A DNA stretch of 64,000 nt. It comes from Absidia repens. Lineage: Eukaryota > Mucoromycota > Mucoromycetes > Mucorales > Cunninghamellaceae. The stretch spans positions 124,001 through 188,000 of the forward strand of contig MCGE01000024.1 in the NCBI GenBank assembly GCA_002105175.1. The letters run 5' to 3'. Positions 49,800 to 60,636 of the stretch are shown here, piece by piece. Below the pieces are notes generated by a model. That model ran no database searches, was not told where the DNA came from, and was given only the letters and a program-made list of their open reading frames with translations. The stretch's first letter is position 1. The number at the start of each line of letters is the position of its first letter. A program made the position numbers and the translations under genes.

Positions 49800-50455
49800 G
49801 GGTAATAAATGGCATACTTTATTTGAAGGAGCATGATAGAAGCTAAACTAGGAAACGAGAGGCACAATGTAACAAAGTAGATATTGGAGGTAGCATGATG
49901 GAGACTACTGGGTAAGTAGATCAAATGAATGGCCATCATAAATCTAAATGGACATGCGTAAAATTGGAGCTAATGCAATATATTTATATAGTATGAGAAT
50001 ATTCTAAAAAGATATCTGTTATTGGAACACAACGACCATCTACACTAATCTAAAGGCGAGACGGTAAAAACAGGATCCATAGCACAAGACTTGAGAGAGA
50101 CTAATGGACCATTTTTTATTGAAGCTAGTAAAAAGAGACATATTTTATTCAGACGTAGATACAAACTCTGGGCAAACTATAACTGAACTAAGCTAATGGG
50201 GGCTCCAAAAAGCTATCTAACGGTGATCTTAATCCCTGAATTGAAAATGAAAGGGTTTCCCCATGCATATTGTAATCCCTGTTCTGAAATCCCTTCTAAA
50301 CTACTCCTGACACTAATCTAAGAACAACACAATTTCGAAGAAGTTGAATGATGAAGAAAAAAAAGATGACAGAGAGAAATAGAAGAACAGAGGGAAAAAA
50401 CAAAAAAAGACAGAAGATAAAACTCACTTGGAAGGCACATTAGCGGGATTAGAAT
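49800..50455 (-). repeat. Dispersed non-coding element, copy F (near full length)
   Basis: On the minus strand it starts near TCTAATCCCGC with a degenerate leader (no intact CACGTG). The core is at about 50322-50220 (CAGGAGTAGTTTAGAAGGG, ATGCATGGGGAAACCC). GAATAAAATATGTCTC follows near 50150 and a second AAATAAAG signal near 49822. Its distal part shares AGTCGCTATTGTAG with sequence beyond copy B (about 49775 and 7765). Confidence 0.78.
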
Positions 50456-51154
50456 TTCAAAAAAATCGATAGGTGGTCGATTTTTTATTTTTTGAACCTG
50501 TATGAATCAGGGGTAAAGGGGCGACTGAAGATAAGACCCATTAACGGAAACATGAAAATCATCCAGTGCTTGTCTACAGGAAGCAGATGCTTAGTTTGAT
50601 TAATCGTGACTAATTGAAGAGGTACTTGGTTGTCAATAGTTGCCCTAAATTCTTGGTGCCGCTACCTCGTCACCCGGCTCTGCCAATAACATGCAAGCCA
50701 GTAAATCGTCGCAGTATTTCGGTTCTGGTTCAGCGTAAGGACAGGTCACTTGAAAATAAAAATAAAATAAAAGCTTACCCTAATAGACAGGTTTGCGGGC
50801 ACCAGAAAACGTTCCACATTTGACAGAAAAATGGCTGGCGTATACCCCAATTAATTTGAGCGTTGACATTTTTAATTTTTTGGGCAAAATAATTTTCGAA
50901 GAATTGAAAAAATTCAGTACTGTACCCCGTCCCAATTTTTCTTTTTCTCCCATCCCATTTTGTTTATATCCCGTCGCAATTATTTTCTCCCAGTTCCTAT
51001 TTTTAAAACCTATGGTTTTCAACACCGGCCCTAGGGTCCTCCCGCCAAAGCGCAAAATGAAATATCACCCCATTCAAAACTACACATCAAACGATCTTCG
51101 TAACACCCAGTAAATTGATAAGATTTCACAAAACTCCCATAGAGCGCAAAAACG

Positions 51155-51160
51155 TTTATT
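51155..51160 (-). terminator. Poly(A) signal of the PLD-family gene
   Basis: TTTATT on the plus strand (AATAAA on the coding strand), about 75 nt after the stop codon at 51233. Confidence 0.6.
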
Positions 51161-51232
51161 ATAAATATATATATATATATAGTACAACTAAACTAAAACA
51201 TATAATAATCTAAATTACAATCAAACGAAGGG

Positions 51233-52717
51233 TCAATCGTATTCCAACACTTTCCAGAGTCTTTGGAACTCTTCTTCGTATGCCTTCGCCAGCGAGGGAA
51301 TGTTGGAAATAATCACATTTTCCCTGTTCTTGAATCGAGCACTACCAATAAAAAAAAACAAAGAGTTAGTTTCTGTTGGTACTATAAGTACTATCATTAT
51401 CCCTTCACTTTGTTTTACCCAATAGACCAATTGAAACTACCCGTAATAACGATACGTTCATCAATGATAGCAAACTTGTTATGCATGAATTGATCACTAA
51501 GATAGAAGAGGGTTAACCAAGTAAACATGTAGTTTTGGTCATCTTTTTTTCTCTTACCTGTTGTCAGTTTTGAAGGGAATACCAAATTCTTCGTGTAATC
51601 TTCGCACATCAGCACCCTTGCCATCCAATTGGTCATTATCCGTCAAGATCTTCACATCGACACCACGTTCCTTGGCATCAATCAGGACATTAGCGGTCTT
51701 GTTGTCGGTGAATGAGAAAACAGCAATGTGTAACGTGCTTCGGGCCATCGACAAAGCCCCGTGGAACATCTAACAAATTAAACGCGCAATGTGTTAGTCA
51801 AGCTCTTCCATTATTTCCTTTTTTATTTACTACTTACATCATAGCTCTCTTCAGAGGGGAAGAAGATAGGAATACAATAGGTATCAGGAGACAATGTGGG
51901 CAAAAAGGTAGGCTGGAATTCTTGGCAAGACACACCACCTTGTTGACGATATTGATTGCGTCGATACCGCTTCTTTTGGACAGTATAAAACCCATCACCA
52001 CCAGCAGTCCGTGAAGTAACCACACCTCGCGATTGGACGCCACGGGAGACAACAGCATCGCCGTCAGAGGGATCTTTCTCATCATCAGAATCAGGTTCAT
52101 GGTCCTCCTTGTCGTACGTGTTGTATTCCAGAGCCAACTTTTCCAAGTGAAGTTTTTCGGCACGTTCTGCAAACCCATCATCTTCACTATCATCATCATC
52201 CCCATAGCCAGCATGACGACTAGGGCGAGGCGAATGCGCAGGTTCGTCAGGCATGGATGCCACATCCGCCCAAGATAAACTAGGTTGTTCGTCCTTGTCA
52301 CCGTCTTGTTCAGCATGTTGGTGTTGATAAGTATGATCAAATTCATCCACACCTAGTGTTTTCTTGACAAAAATTGCTATTTGAGACCTGAGCAATCCAA
52401 CCACGCGCTTGTCATTATCCGTCTCCATTCTTTCTTCGGCAGCCGCAAAGAGTTGGTGCAGGACAACCTCAGGACTACTTTGATTACCGCCACGTTGAGG
52501 TTGTTGTTGGAGTTGTAACAGTGAGCCAAGGTGCTTCGATGCTTGAGCTTGTGCTTGTTGATTTTCCATAATAGCCCCAGCAAAGGTCATTGACTAGATA
52601 GAAAGATGTAAGGTGAATAAAATTGGCTTTTCCGAAAGCGGGAGACATTATTACCTTTTGTAAAAAATCAGACAGATTCATACGAGTATCTTCATTCCAA
52701 GGAAGCTGGTGGGCCAT
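51233..52717 (-). CDS. Phospholipase D-family protein with a single HKD motif
   Basis: Exons 52655-52717, 51838-52593, 51558-51769, 51419-51496 and 51233-51341, phases consistent, 405 aa. The C-terminal 175 residues form one PLD domain: FFPSEESYD, MARSTLHIAVFSFTDNKTAN, GVDVKILTDNDQ, then HNKFAIIDERIVITGSFNWS, a canonical HxK(x)4D followed by GSFNWS. A single HKD motif is typical of PLD6/Zucchini-type enzymes, which act as dimers; roles range from cardiolipin or phosphatidyl hydrolysis to RNA endonuclease. The N-terminal 230 residues are acidic, disordered and Gln-rich and include an SLSWADVASMP stretch. No membrane anchor is visible, unlike animal PLD6. Substrate unresolved. Confidence 0.88.
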
Positions 52718-53827
52718 TTTTTTTTTCAACAATAAAGAGTAAAAGAAGAAGAATGGAGGGAGAAAAAAAGGTGAGAAATAAAAAAATCTCGGGAAAGCTC
52801 TTCCGAAAACCCCATTTTTTATTTTTCTTGACAAAAGAAAGTATGATATCTGAGTTTGAACTATAGATTTGGCGGCATATACTCACCCTAATTTATTTTT
52901 TTCCATAAATTGTACCATTACCGAGAAGGTCGATCTTAATACAATCACAACCAAATTTCACTATGTCGTATAAAACTGACGCTTTTGTTGAACAATGCGT
53001 AATGCATTCCCTATACTGTAGCGCAGAGTACAACTACCAATCGTTTCGTCATTTTGGTAGTCCAAGTCTGTGTGACATACGCTCTAAATGTTTTACATTC
53101 TATTTTATATATTGTCTATTAGCTTATGAGACGATAGACACTCTAGAGTTTATAGTAGGCGTAGCATAGTTTTGCATTAAGTTTAAATAAAAAAATGTGC
53201 TTCATTACTCCTCCAGCTCGTTACCTATATGTGCACAGATCAATCACACCTAATATAGAATATGGCTATCAAGTAGAAACATTGCTTCTGTACTAAATCA
53301 TTGACACAACAGCTGATTGAGCTCTATTTCTTGTTATTCCATATACTCCACCTTGCAATCACCGTTATCTTGAAACCTGTCTCTGTCGAAATGATTCGTG
53401 TCATATTTTGTAATTTCCACTTCAAAAAAAAAAAAAAAAAAAAAAGGTGCCTACCGATATCGAATATCATGATATTATTTATACATACATTCTCTGAATT
53501 TCAGAAGCAAACAAACCAAATGCAATACATACATAGAAATATATATTTCCCTTACTTTTAAAAGGTGTCATCAAATTGAATATTATGGGTGACAGGATCC
53601 AAAGGGCAAAAACCACAAATCCTATTATATGATCTCCACGGCGAACACCTTATCATGAAAGACCATTGATTCTTCATTATTTGGTTTCATTGAGCAGTAT
53701 GGCATTGCGTCGGTGTTTAAAAGTGATATAAAACCTAACTTTTTTCTTTTTTTTTTTGTTTGCTTTCTTCTTCTTTGGTACAATATATATATTATATAGC
53801 TAAACCTACTTACGTTTCTTGAAAAGT
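52718..53827. promoter_or_regulatory. Divergent gap, PLD-family gene / histone H2A gene
   Basis: 1.1 kb holding two promoters. An A21 run lies at 53424-53444 and a TATATATATTATATAG stretch about 40 nt before the H2A start may serve as its TATA region. No ORF is convincing and no H2B gene is present here. Confidence 0.5.
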
Positions 53828-54249
53828 ATGTGTATCGATGAATCCAAGGCAAAAACCAAAAAACGAAGCCGCTCATCCAGAGCCGATCTGTTATTCCCAG
53901 TAGGGCGTATTCATCGTCAGATGCGCCGACGTGTTTATTCTAAACGCATTGCTGCTGAAGCTCCTGGTAAGTCTTTTATTATCGTTATCATTATTACTAT
54001 CAGCTAATGTTTAATATTTATTTATGCATAGTTTTCATGACTGCCGTACTGGAATACCTCATTGCGGAAGTACTTGAACTGGCAGGGGATGTTGCTCATG
54101 CAAATCGCAAAGCCCGTATAACACCTCGTCATTTACTATTGGCTATCCGTAATGATCAAGAAATTAATACATTACTCAAAAGTGTTACTATTGCGGAAGG
54201 TGGTGTGTTTACCACCAAGCCATCCAACAATGCAACTGCCACTAAGTAG
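53828..54249 (+). CDS. Divergent histone H2A
   Basis: Exons 53828-53966 and 54032-54249, 118 aa. The fold is clearly H2[16 protein letters not shown], then [41 protein letters not shown] and VTIAEGGVF. Many core positions differ from canonical H2A. The tail is short ([15 protein letters not shown]) and lacks the usual SGRGKGGK-type start. The loop-1 region reads [17 protein letters not shown]. The acidic-patch segment reads NDQEIN instead of NDEELN. The C-terminus is short ([10 protein letters not shown]) and lacks the SQ motif of H2A.X. There is no adjacent H2B. The gene has an intron and its own poly(A) signal, unlike replication-dependent pairs. It is therefore probably a variant histone. 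Confidence 0.9.
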
Positions 54250-54400
54250 CTCTGAATTCTCGTAGTATAGTATGCGTTTTATTACATTCAACCTTTCCCC
54301 TTTATGTTTACACACACATATATATATCTTTGCTCCTCTAGTATTCTAACCCTATCCATTTAGCAACCTATGTATCCCACGTCATCGTTTACATGATATC

Positions 54401-54406
54401 AATAAA
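54401..54406 (+). terminator. Poly(A) signal of the H2A gene
   Basis: AATAAA about 150 nt after the H2A stop codon, indicating a polyadenylated histone mRNA. Confidence 0.6.
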
Positions 54407-55249
54407 AAATGAAATTTATGCCATGGTTATTATGGTTATCTTGTTTTTATAACTGTTCCATGTTTTTTCACTTGGGCACTTTTCTTTTGAATAATAGTCG
54501 CTCAATCAATTTGAAAATTATCAACATGAAATTACTTTTCATATTTTTCTTTTGTCAGATATAAATATAAATCAACGTACGTTATTTGAATTGAAAGATA
54601 TATGATTTTCATTCTACAGTCCTGGTTTGCTATCTGCATATATAACGATGCTATAATAAGACATTTATTATTTGCCACTCGATTTCAAGATCTATTTTTT
54701 AGTCCGATTATCATTGTCTTCGTCTTCCTTCCCCAGACATTCTTTTGATGATTTTGATGATGATAGTAATATCTGTAAATAATTGTACTAAGCTCTTATT
54801 GAAAATTTCTATCTGTCAATAAGTTTTTTTTTTTTTATCAATGCTGGACATGTATGCACGGTCAATCATATGCATAATTTTACAGTATTTGGTAATTAGC
54901 AAGGTCGGTTATATTTCTGTAAAAGTAAATAAAGAGGATAAGGCTGTTCTGTAAACCAACATATACCCAGTTTGATTCATGCTGACTTTAAAGTCACTGT
55001 AACGCAGACATTGAAATGTGGCGATCGCAGGATAGAGAGAATTGCAACGTTGTTGACGTAGCTGAGGTAAAATGAAGAGGGAACATCTAAGTCACCACGG
55101 TATAATGGTAACATTTGCTGTCATTATAATAGGATCATCAAGTTGCTAAAGTTTACGGTGTTGATTGCTGTAAAAAAAAGTGATAAGCAAAAAAAAAGGG
55201 GGTTCCTTTGTATTAATTAAGGGAATGGTCACCAGAGGCCACAGAAAAT

Positions 55250-55800
55250 ATTTCAAATGCCGCCCACGTGAATATTTATTTACTCCACTTTTTTTTCGTC
55301 TCTCTTTCTTTCATTTTATTTTTTCCGTCTTTTTTTTTTCTCCGTCATTCAACGTCTTTGAGGTTATGGTGACCTTAGATTAGTGTCAGGACTAGTTTAG
55401 AAGGGTTTTCAGATCAGGGATCACAAGATGCATGGGGAAACCCTTTCATTTTGATTCCAGGATCTGTGGGCACCATCAGTTGGCTCTCTTGAGCATTCAT
55501 TAGCTTAGTTTAATGTTAGTGTATCATATTTTTATCGGCATTTCAATAAAATATGTCTTTTATTTACATGCTTCAATAACAATTGTCCTTCCAGTCTTTA
55601 TTAACCCTTGTGCTGTATATTACACATTTTTTTGCGATCGTGCCGTTAGATTATGGCAGACCATTCCTCTGAACTTCCTTTAATCTCCCTGTTAATCTCT
55701 CACATACTACCTCCATTTGATCTATTAGATGTCTTGTGACAATAAACCTTGCAACTGTAGTTTAGTACATATACTTCAATAAAATATTTCTTTTATTAGT
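55250..55800 (+). repeat. Dispersed non-coding element, copy G
   Basis: Begins ATGCCGCCCACGTGAATATT (CACGTG 55265-55270) with a CT-rich leader. The core at 55375-55485 has TTAGATTAGTGTCAGGACTA, GAAGGGTTTTCAGATCAGG and GCATGGGGAAACCC. CAATAAAATATGTC lies near 55545 and CAATAAAATATTTC near 55775, about 230 bp apart, so the second module is shorter than in D, E, B and F. Confidence 0.8.
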
Positions 55801-55921
55801 TAGCCATTCTGTGACCCAAAAGATGGTGAGTAATGTCCATATTGATGGCCTTCTACACCAACTCGGTCGGAATTTGAAAAAGAGACTCCTCGTTGCCAAT
55901 AAGCACAACGTTCATGGAACG

Positions 55922-55950
<29 letters not shown>
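55922..55950 (+). repeat. (TA)n microsatellite, about 14 units
   Basis: Perfect TA array, 120 nt downstream of element copy G. Confidence 0.9.
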
Positions 55951-55953
<3 letters not shown>

Positions 55954-56261
55954 TTCATACACAAACCCCAATTAGCTTGCTCTATTTTACTGCTTTTAAT
56001 TCTATTGTCACACCCGCACTGCATTATATTGTTTTCACTCTTTAGACTAGGGAAAGTAACCGCGCCCTCACCTCCTCTCAGAGTTAGATAAGCCTTCCTT
56101 TTATTATTTCTAGTTTATAAAATAAAAGCATCTATTTAAATCAGTCGAAGGTGCGCCTTGGGTATAATATATTCCGTGGACAAGTGTTTCAATGTCAACA
56201 TTTTGAAGTAATATAAACTACTCAACTGCTTTCAACGCTGTAATCTATGCGCGATGTTTCA

Positions 56262-56266
<5 letters not shown>

Positions 56267-56318
<52 letters not shown>
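56267..56318 (+). repeat. A52 homopolymer
   Basis: Uninterrupted run of about 52 A in intergenic DNA, the longest homopolymer of the window. Confidence 0.85.
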
Positions 56319-56320
<2 letters not shown>

Positions 56321-56532
56321 GTATGTATGAGTGTGCGTAACTCCCCCCAATCCCGCACTGACATGTTTTGGCAATGATCTTATTTCACACATTGATGTCA
56401 AGCCCTGGAGAGTTTTTATTGCACCATCACCATCAAAAAAAAAAAAATTAAAAAAAATAAAAAAGGTACGATAACGTATGATAGTAAAATATTAAGCATC
56501 AAAGACGGAGACAAAAAAAGAAGCATATGCGT

Positions 56533-56538
56533 TTTATT
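56533..56538 (-). terminator. Poly(A) signal of the condensin gene
   Basis: TTTATT on the plus strand (AATAAA on the coding strand), about 180 nt after the stop codon at 56716. Confidence 0.5.
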
Positions 56539-56715
56539 ATTACAGCAGATATGATATAAAAGTGATATATATATATACAACTAAGTGGAAAGTGAGGGGA
56601 AAGGATAAAAGGGAAGAGAGCTATGGGGACGGGATTGTATTAACAAGACAAGGGGGAAATAGTACTATAATGCGTTCACATGAGTTGCTGTGGGAGGGGA
56701 GAGGGGATATAATAT

Positions 56716-59700
56716 CTATAAGATTTGGACGATTTTGACTTCATTCAGCATATCTTCACTTGCCATCCAATCTGAATCGTCACCTAAAACATGATCATCA
56801 CCATCATCACCATCATCATTTTCATCTGCACGGTTCAGCCCAGTAATCACCAAATTCTGTTCATTTGCCAAATGTAGAAGACAAATAAAACAAAACGGCA
56901 CCGAAATATCCTTCATGACCTTGGGAGGATACATTTTCTTCAAATCTCTTAATACGTCGGTAAACCTTCGTTCTCCACATACCTTGCCGTTTTCGCTAGG
57001 TCTTTTTTTATTCTATGAAAAATAAATAAAAAAAAGACATTAGTAATCATTTGTGTAAGTGTACATGTCATTTGTATTTGGCGTTTACCGCTGGGTCCAT
57101 GATCAAAGCTCTCCATAGGTTTTCCTTCAATTTTCGCACATCCACGCGTTTAGCAGTTCGAGCGTAGTCTACATAAGGGGTTTTCGTTTTCTTGATTTGA
57201 TGATTGGTAATCAATGGATCGCCATATACAGCTGATTCGTCTTGGGTGAGGAAATCTAAGGTGTCATTGTAGTCGTCTTGCTGTGCTGGTACGTCGTCGA
57301 ATTGACTCACGGCATCTAGAACAAATAAATAAACAAAACATGAATAAAAAACAAAGCTTCAGATAGACGCATTTTTTTTTTCAAGCAAGAGAGAATATAT
57401 TTACCGTCATTGAATTGCAAGTCGTCGTTGCCGAAATCTATACCCTGTGGTTCCTCAACATCTTCTTGTTTTGCCCAATAATTAATATCCGGTCCCTGAT
57501 CCAAATCAAAAACGTCATGAGGACCATCGTCAACAATTTCTATATATATATAACAGGCATGAGTAAAGTATTTATCTTTTTGCTTTGTTTGTTTGCTACT
57601 TCGTTTTTACCTGTAGTTTCATCAGTTTGAGATTTGAAGTTCTTGTTTTTCCAACGAGCCACCTAAAGAAAAAAAAAAAAAGGATTGACAGGTCAACTAT
57701 CCGGTACCAGAGAATGATGTATGTATACATACCGAAAAGACAGGTTTCATAAAATAACGCAGTAATTGTTTGGAAGAAAAATTTTCATCATCAGGTAATA
57801 AGTGAAGTGAATGATCCTTGGTGTTGTTGACAGTGATATTTGCCCGTCGTGGGAGAGCAAAGATGTCGTCTGTTATAATATCCTCCCCTTCCAAAAAATC
57901 GATTGTAAAGAGTCGTGCCGATGGTTTCTTTTGTGATCGTTCAGTTGCCGCTGAATTTGTACCGTCGTCATGATTTTTATCTTGTTTCACAGAAGCTAAA
58001 TATCATCAGGTATATCAGTATATTAAATAAATCATGTCTCTTACTTCTTTCATTTGGTCTTACTAGATTTTGTTTTTCGTAGTTTCCAGTGTGTTGGCCC
58101 GGCCCAATTTTTGGATAGCGTGGTATCAAAGTAGCTTAGGAGTTCATTTTCTTGATTGGTGGATATATTGGTGACCTGATCAGTTTCGGTGATTTCCATT
58201 GTATTATGCTCGTCATCACGACCATCTTCACCAGGAGTATCGTCGCCATCAACAGGATCTGCAAAAGGGTCCATAAGTTCTTGACCGTCATCTCCAGCAT
58301 CATCATCGCCAAAATCAAAAGCATCATAGCCATAATCGAATTGATCTTCTTCAGGAGCATCGACTTGTTCTTCTTCATCCTCCACAGCGGTATCTGTCCT
58401 GTCCACGCCATCCTGATCATTGTCCTCTTTGTCGAAACCTGATACCGATATAGTGCCATCTGTAAAGAAATCAACTTGATTCAGCGTGGGACAAATTTGT
58501 AAATCACAAAATAAATCATCCAAACGTAATCTTGCTAAAAAAAAAAGATACAAGGGTGGTTTTGTTAATATTTAGTATATATATAAGGAGAAAAGAAGGA
58601 ATTAATTACCTTTCAAAGTCGATAATTCAATAAATTCCTGTTCCATGAATTTCGGGTTCGCGGGATCGTCGATGGCATCAAGTTGGCCAGCCGGTGCAAT
58701 TGGGTTGTCAAACAAACTATTTTTTCCATCTGCAATCACTTTGTCATTATCATCGTTTTGGGCGTCACCAACATTGCCATCTGTGCTGGATGATATCTGA
58801 GGGTTGGCCTGGTGGCTATGATCTTCAATGTTGCTATTGTTGTCATTGCTGCTGCTATCGCCATCGGTATCGGTATCGGCATCGAAACCGTCACCGTCGT
58901 CGTCGTCGTCGTCGTCTTGTTCACGCCTAGCGTCTGAGGAATCGAAAATAATTTTGCAGTCTTGATCCAAATTCAAGTGATTCAGCAACAGTCCACGTGC
59001 ACCGCCTTCGTCAAAATCGGCAGAGGTTTTCTTAAAGAGAGGATCCACGGCAAAATCCACGTCCAACTTTTTCAATGCCAAACTAGAAAAATCTTTGAGA
59101 AGAGTCGCTTCCGATCGATGCGTCTATGTTCAAAAAAAAAAAAAAACAGAAACAGAAACAAAAAACCACAGATAAATGATTTATTAGTTCATTATGTTCA
59201 TTCTAAATACACCACGCAGGATTCTTTACTTACTCGTCGTCTTGACCGGCGTTCGTGGCCACCATCCTCTCCGTCATGATCGCCATCATCCAGCCCGTCC
59301 TCTATAAAATTATGATATAAGTTTCTGATCTTTTGACACCACCCTTAAGGGACTTACTTTTTTGATCAGCTAAACCAGTAAGCAGTTTTCCGGTTTCAGT
59401 AGCGACGGAATCCACCCGTGAAGTATAGATCTTGACACAACCATCCAAAGTACAAGAAGCACGCTGAAAGTTGATCGAGTCACCATCACGAATAAAAGTC
59501 ATTTCATGAAAGTAGTCAATAAGCGCGAAATTCCAACTGTTGGTGGCGTTGATTTTCTATATAAATAAATAGATGATGGATAATAAACAATTAGTATACG
59601 CAGAAATAAATCAAAAAATAAAAAAGAAGAGCAGTTACATTGTCAGTAGCCATCTTTATCCATTCTTCAAAGTTGGAGTACATTTGTTCTGGCGAGACAG

Positions 59701-59899
59701 TGGGGACGACAGGTAAGGGGGCAGACATCGTCGTACTATTCGTCGCAGTGGGGTTGTTTTGGCGAGTCAAGACATCCCTGGTCAGTCGATCACGGGTACT
59801 TTCAAAGCTGTTGTCATTTCGAGGGCGTTTTTGAGGTAAACTTTTGTCCCTGCTTCCAGAGTCAATGATGGAGGAACCAGTTGGAGAAGGGCGTGTCAT
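56716..59899 (-). CDS. BRN1: Condensin complex kleisin subunit (CAP-H/Barren)
   Basis: Ten exons, phases consistent, 828 aa: 59639-59899, 59358-59556, 59234-59301, 58610-59123, 58064-58534, 57733-57995, 57611-57662, 57405-57539, 57089-57315, 56716-57012. Family features are clear: KINATNSWNFALIDYFHEM, SCTLDGCVKIYTSRVDSVA, then ATLLKDFSSLALKKLDVDFA with VDPLFKKTSADFDEGGA. Near the C-terminus, DVRKLKENLWRALIMDP and FTDVLRDLKKMYPP form the winged helix that binds the SMC head. Kleisin closes the Smc2-Smc4 ring and binds the HEAT subunits for mitotic chromosome compaction. Two long Asp/Glu-rich inserts (about residues 225-300 and 385-460) are larger than usual. Divergent from the multipass membrane protein gene. 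Confidence 0.95.
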
Positions 59900-60636
59900 T
59901 GAAGGTTGTGTAATTTGACAAAGGGGGAAAAAAAAAAGTGAATAAAAAGAAAGAAAAAAAAATATTACAAGTCGCGCCTATTTACATCTCCGCTCATGCG
60001 CGATGATTCGAAACCTACATTTGTCATCCTTCAATTTATACTATCTCTTTATTTTATCGAATCCCCTCAATACTTATTATTACACTCGTTGTTGGATTGT
60101 TGTCGGGTATGATTTTTTTATACTAATAAACAACTCCTGCTACGTTTTTAGGCAGTTTTTATCGCTTCAATTTAGTGTCCGAATACGCGCCCCAATAAGA
60201 AAATTAATCTTACGCTTCCCCAGGTCTGGAATGGACCTTATAACATAGACAAGCACATTTTTTTTAAAGCTTACCATATTCTCGGTAAAATAACCGCCAC
60301 CTCTTCCCCCTTTTGAATGGTGTCATGTATGACCATTGGCATGTATCGCTGGCATTTTTTTTTATTGTTTACTTTTATTGAAAACAAGCTTCCAAATATA
60401 GTAAACATGTTGCATTGTAGGCTAGGTATAACTGGGATACTTTCTTTGTTTTGTTTTTCTTTTTTCTCGTTTTCTTCCTTTTTTTTTCCTTGTTCATCTT
60501 ATACAACTTATATACATACAGCATATATTCATTCTAGATAAAAAAAAAAAATATCCCTTTTGTAGTATATCTCATCCTCATCAATACCCAAAGATCAACA
60601 CAGGATACAGCGGGAATATTTCCAATTATACCATTC
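59900..60636. promoter_or_regulatory. Divergent promoter region, condensin / membrane protein
   Basis: 737 nt with short GC-richer islands (59971-60005, 60180-60230) between AT-rich stretches. A T-rich block precedes the plus-strand gene. An 81-codon ORF at 60003 has random composition and is not called. Confidence 0.5.

Larger units (their letters stand above)
47453..51232. other. 3.8 kb gene-poor region with element copy F
   Basis: Largest gap in the window. A 45-codon ORF starts at 47701 but has no support. From 47820 to 48250 the DNA is AT-rich with many CCCAT/ACCAC-like short words. From 48250 to 49450 it is less AT-rich but shows no coding signal. A TTATGA array is at 49513-49553 and element copy F at 49800-50455. 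The stretch 50456-51120, with paired ATCGAT-centred A/T runs (50458-50490), is unexplained and could be a decayed element or ncRNA. Confidence 0.5.
54250..56715. other. Convergent gap H2A / condensin, no gene seen
   Basis: Holds both 3' UTRs, element copy G, a TA microsatellite, and a run of about 52 A (56267-56318). The ORFs are short and shadow-like. Confidence 0.6.

Noticed and set aside
50793..51113. 106-codon plus and 91-codon minus ORFs near 50.9 kb
   Set aside because: Both frames overlap the same low-complexity AT-rich DNA, with no splice context or family match; possibly a transposon remnant.
55090..55150. Possible tRNA-like motif (GGTATAATGGTAAC)
   Set aside because: Resembles a tRNA A-box stretch, but no B-box or acceptor pairing is found within 100 nt.
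58152..58442. ORF on the plus strand opposite the condensin acidic insert
   Set aside because: It is the antisense shadow of GAT/GAC repeats; its Ile/Phe-rich composition follows from them.
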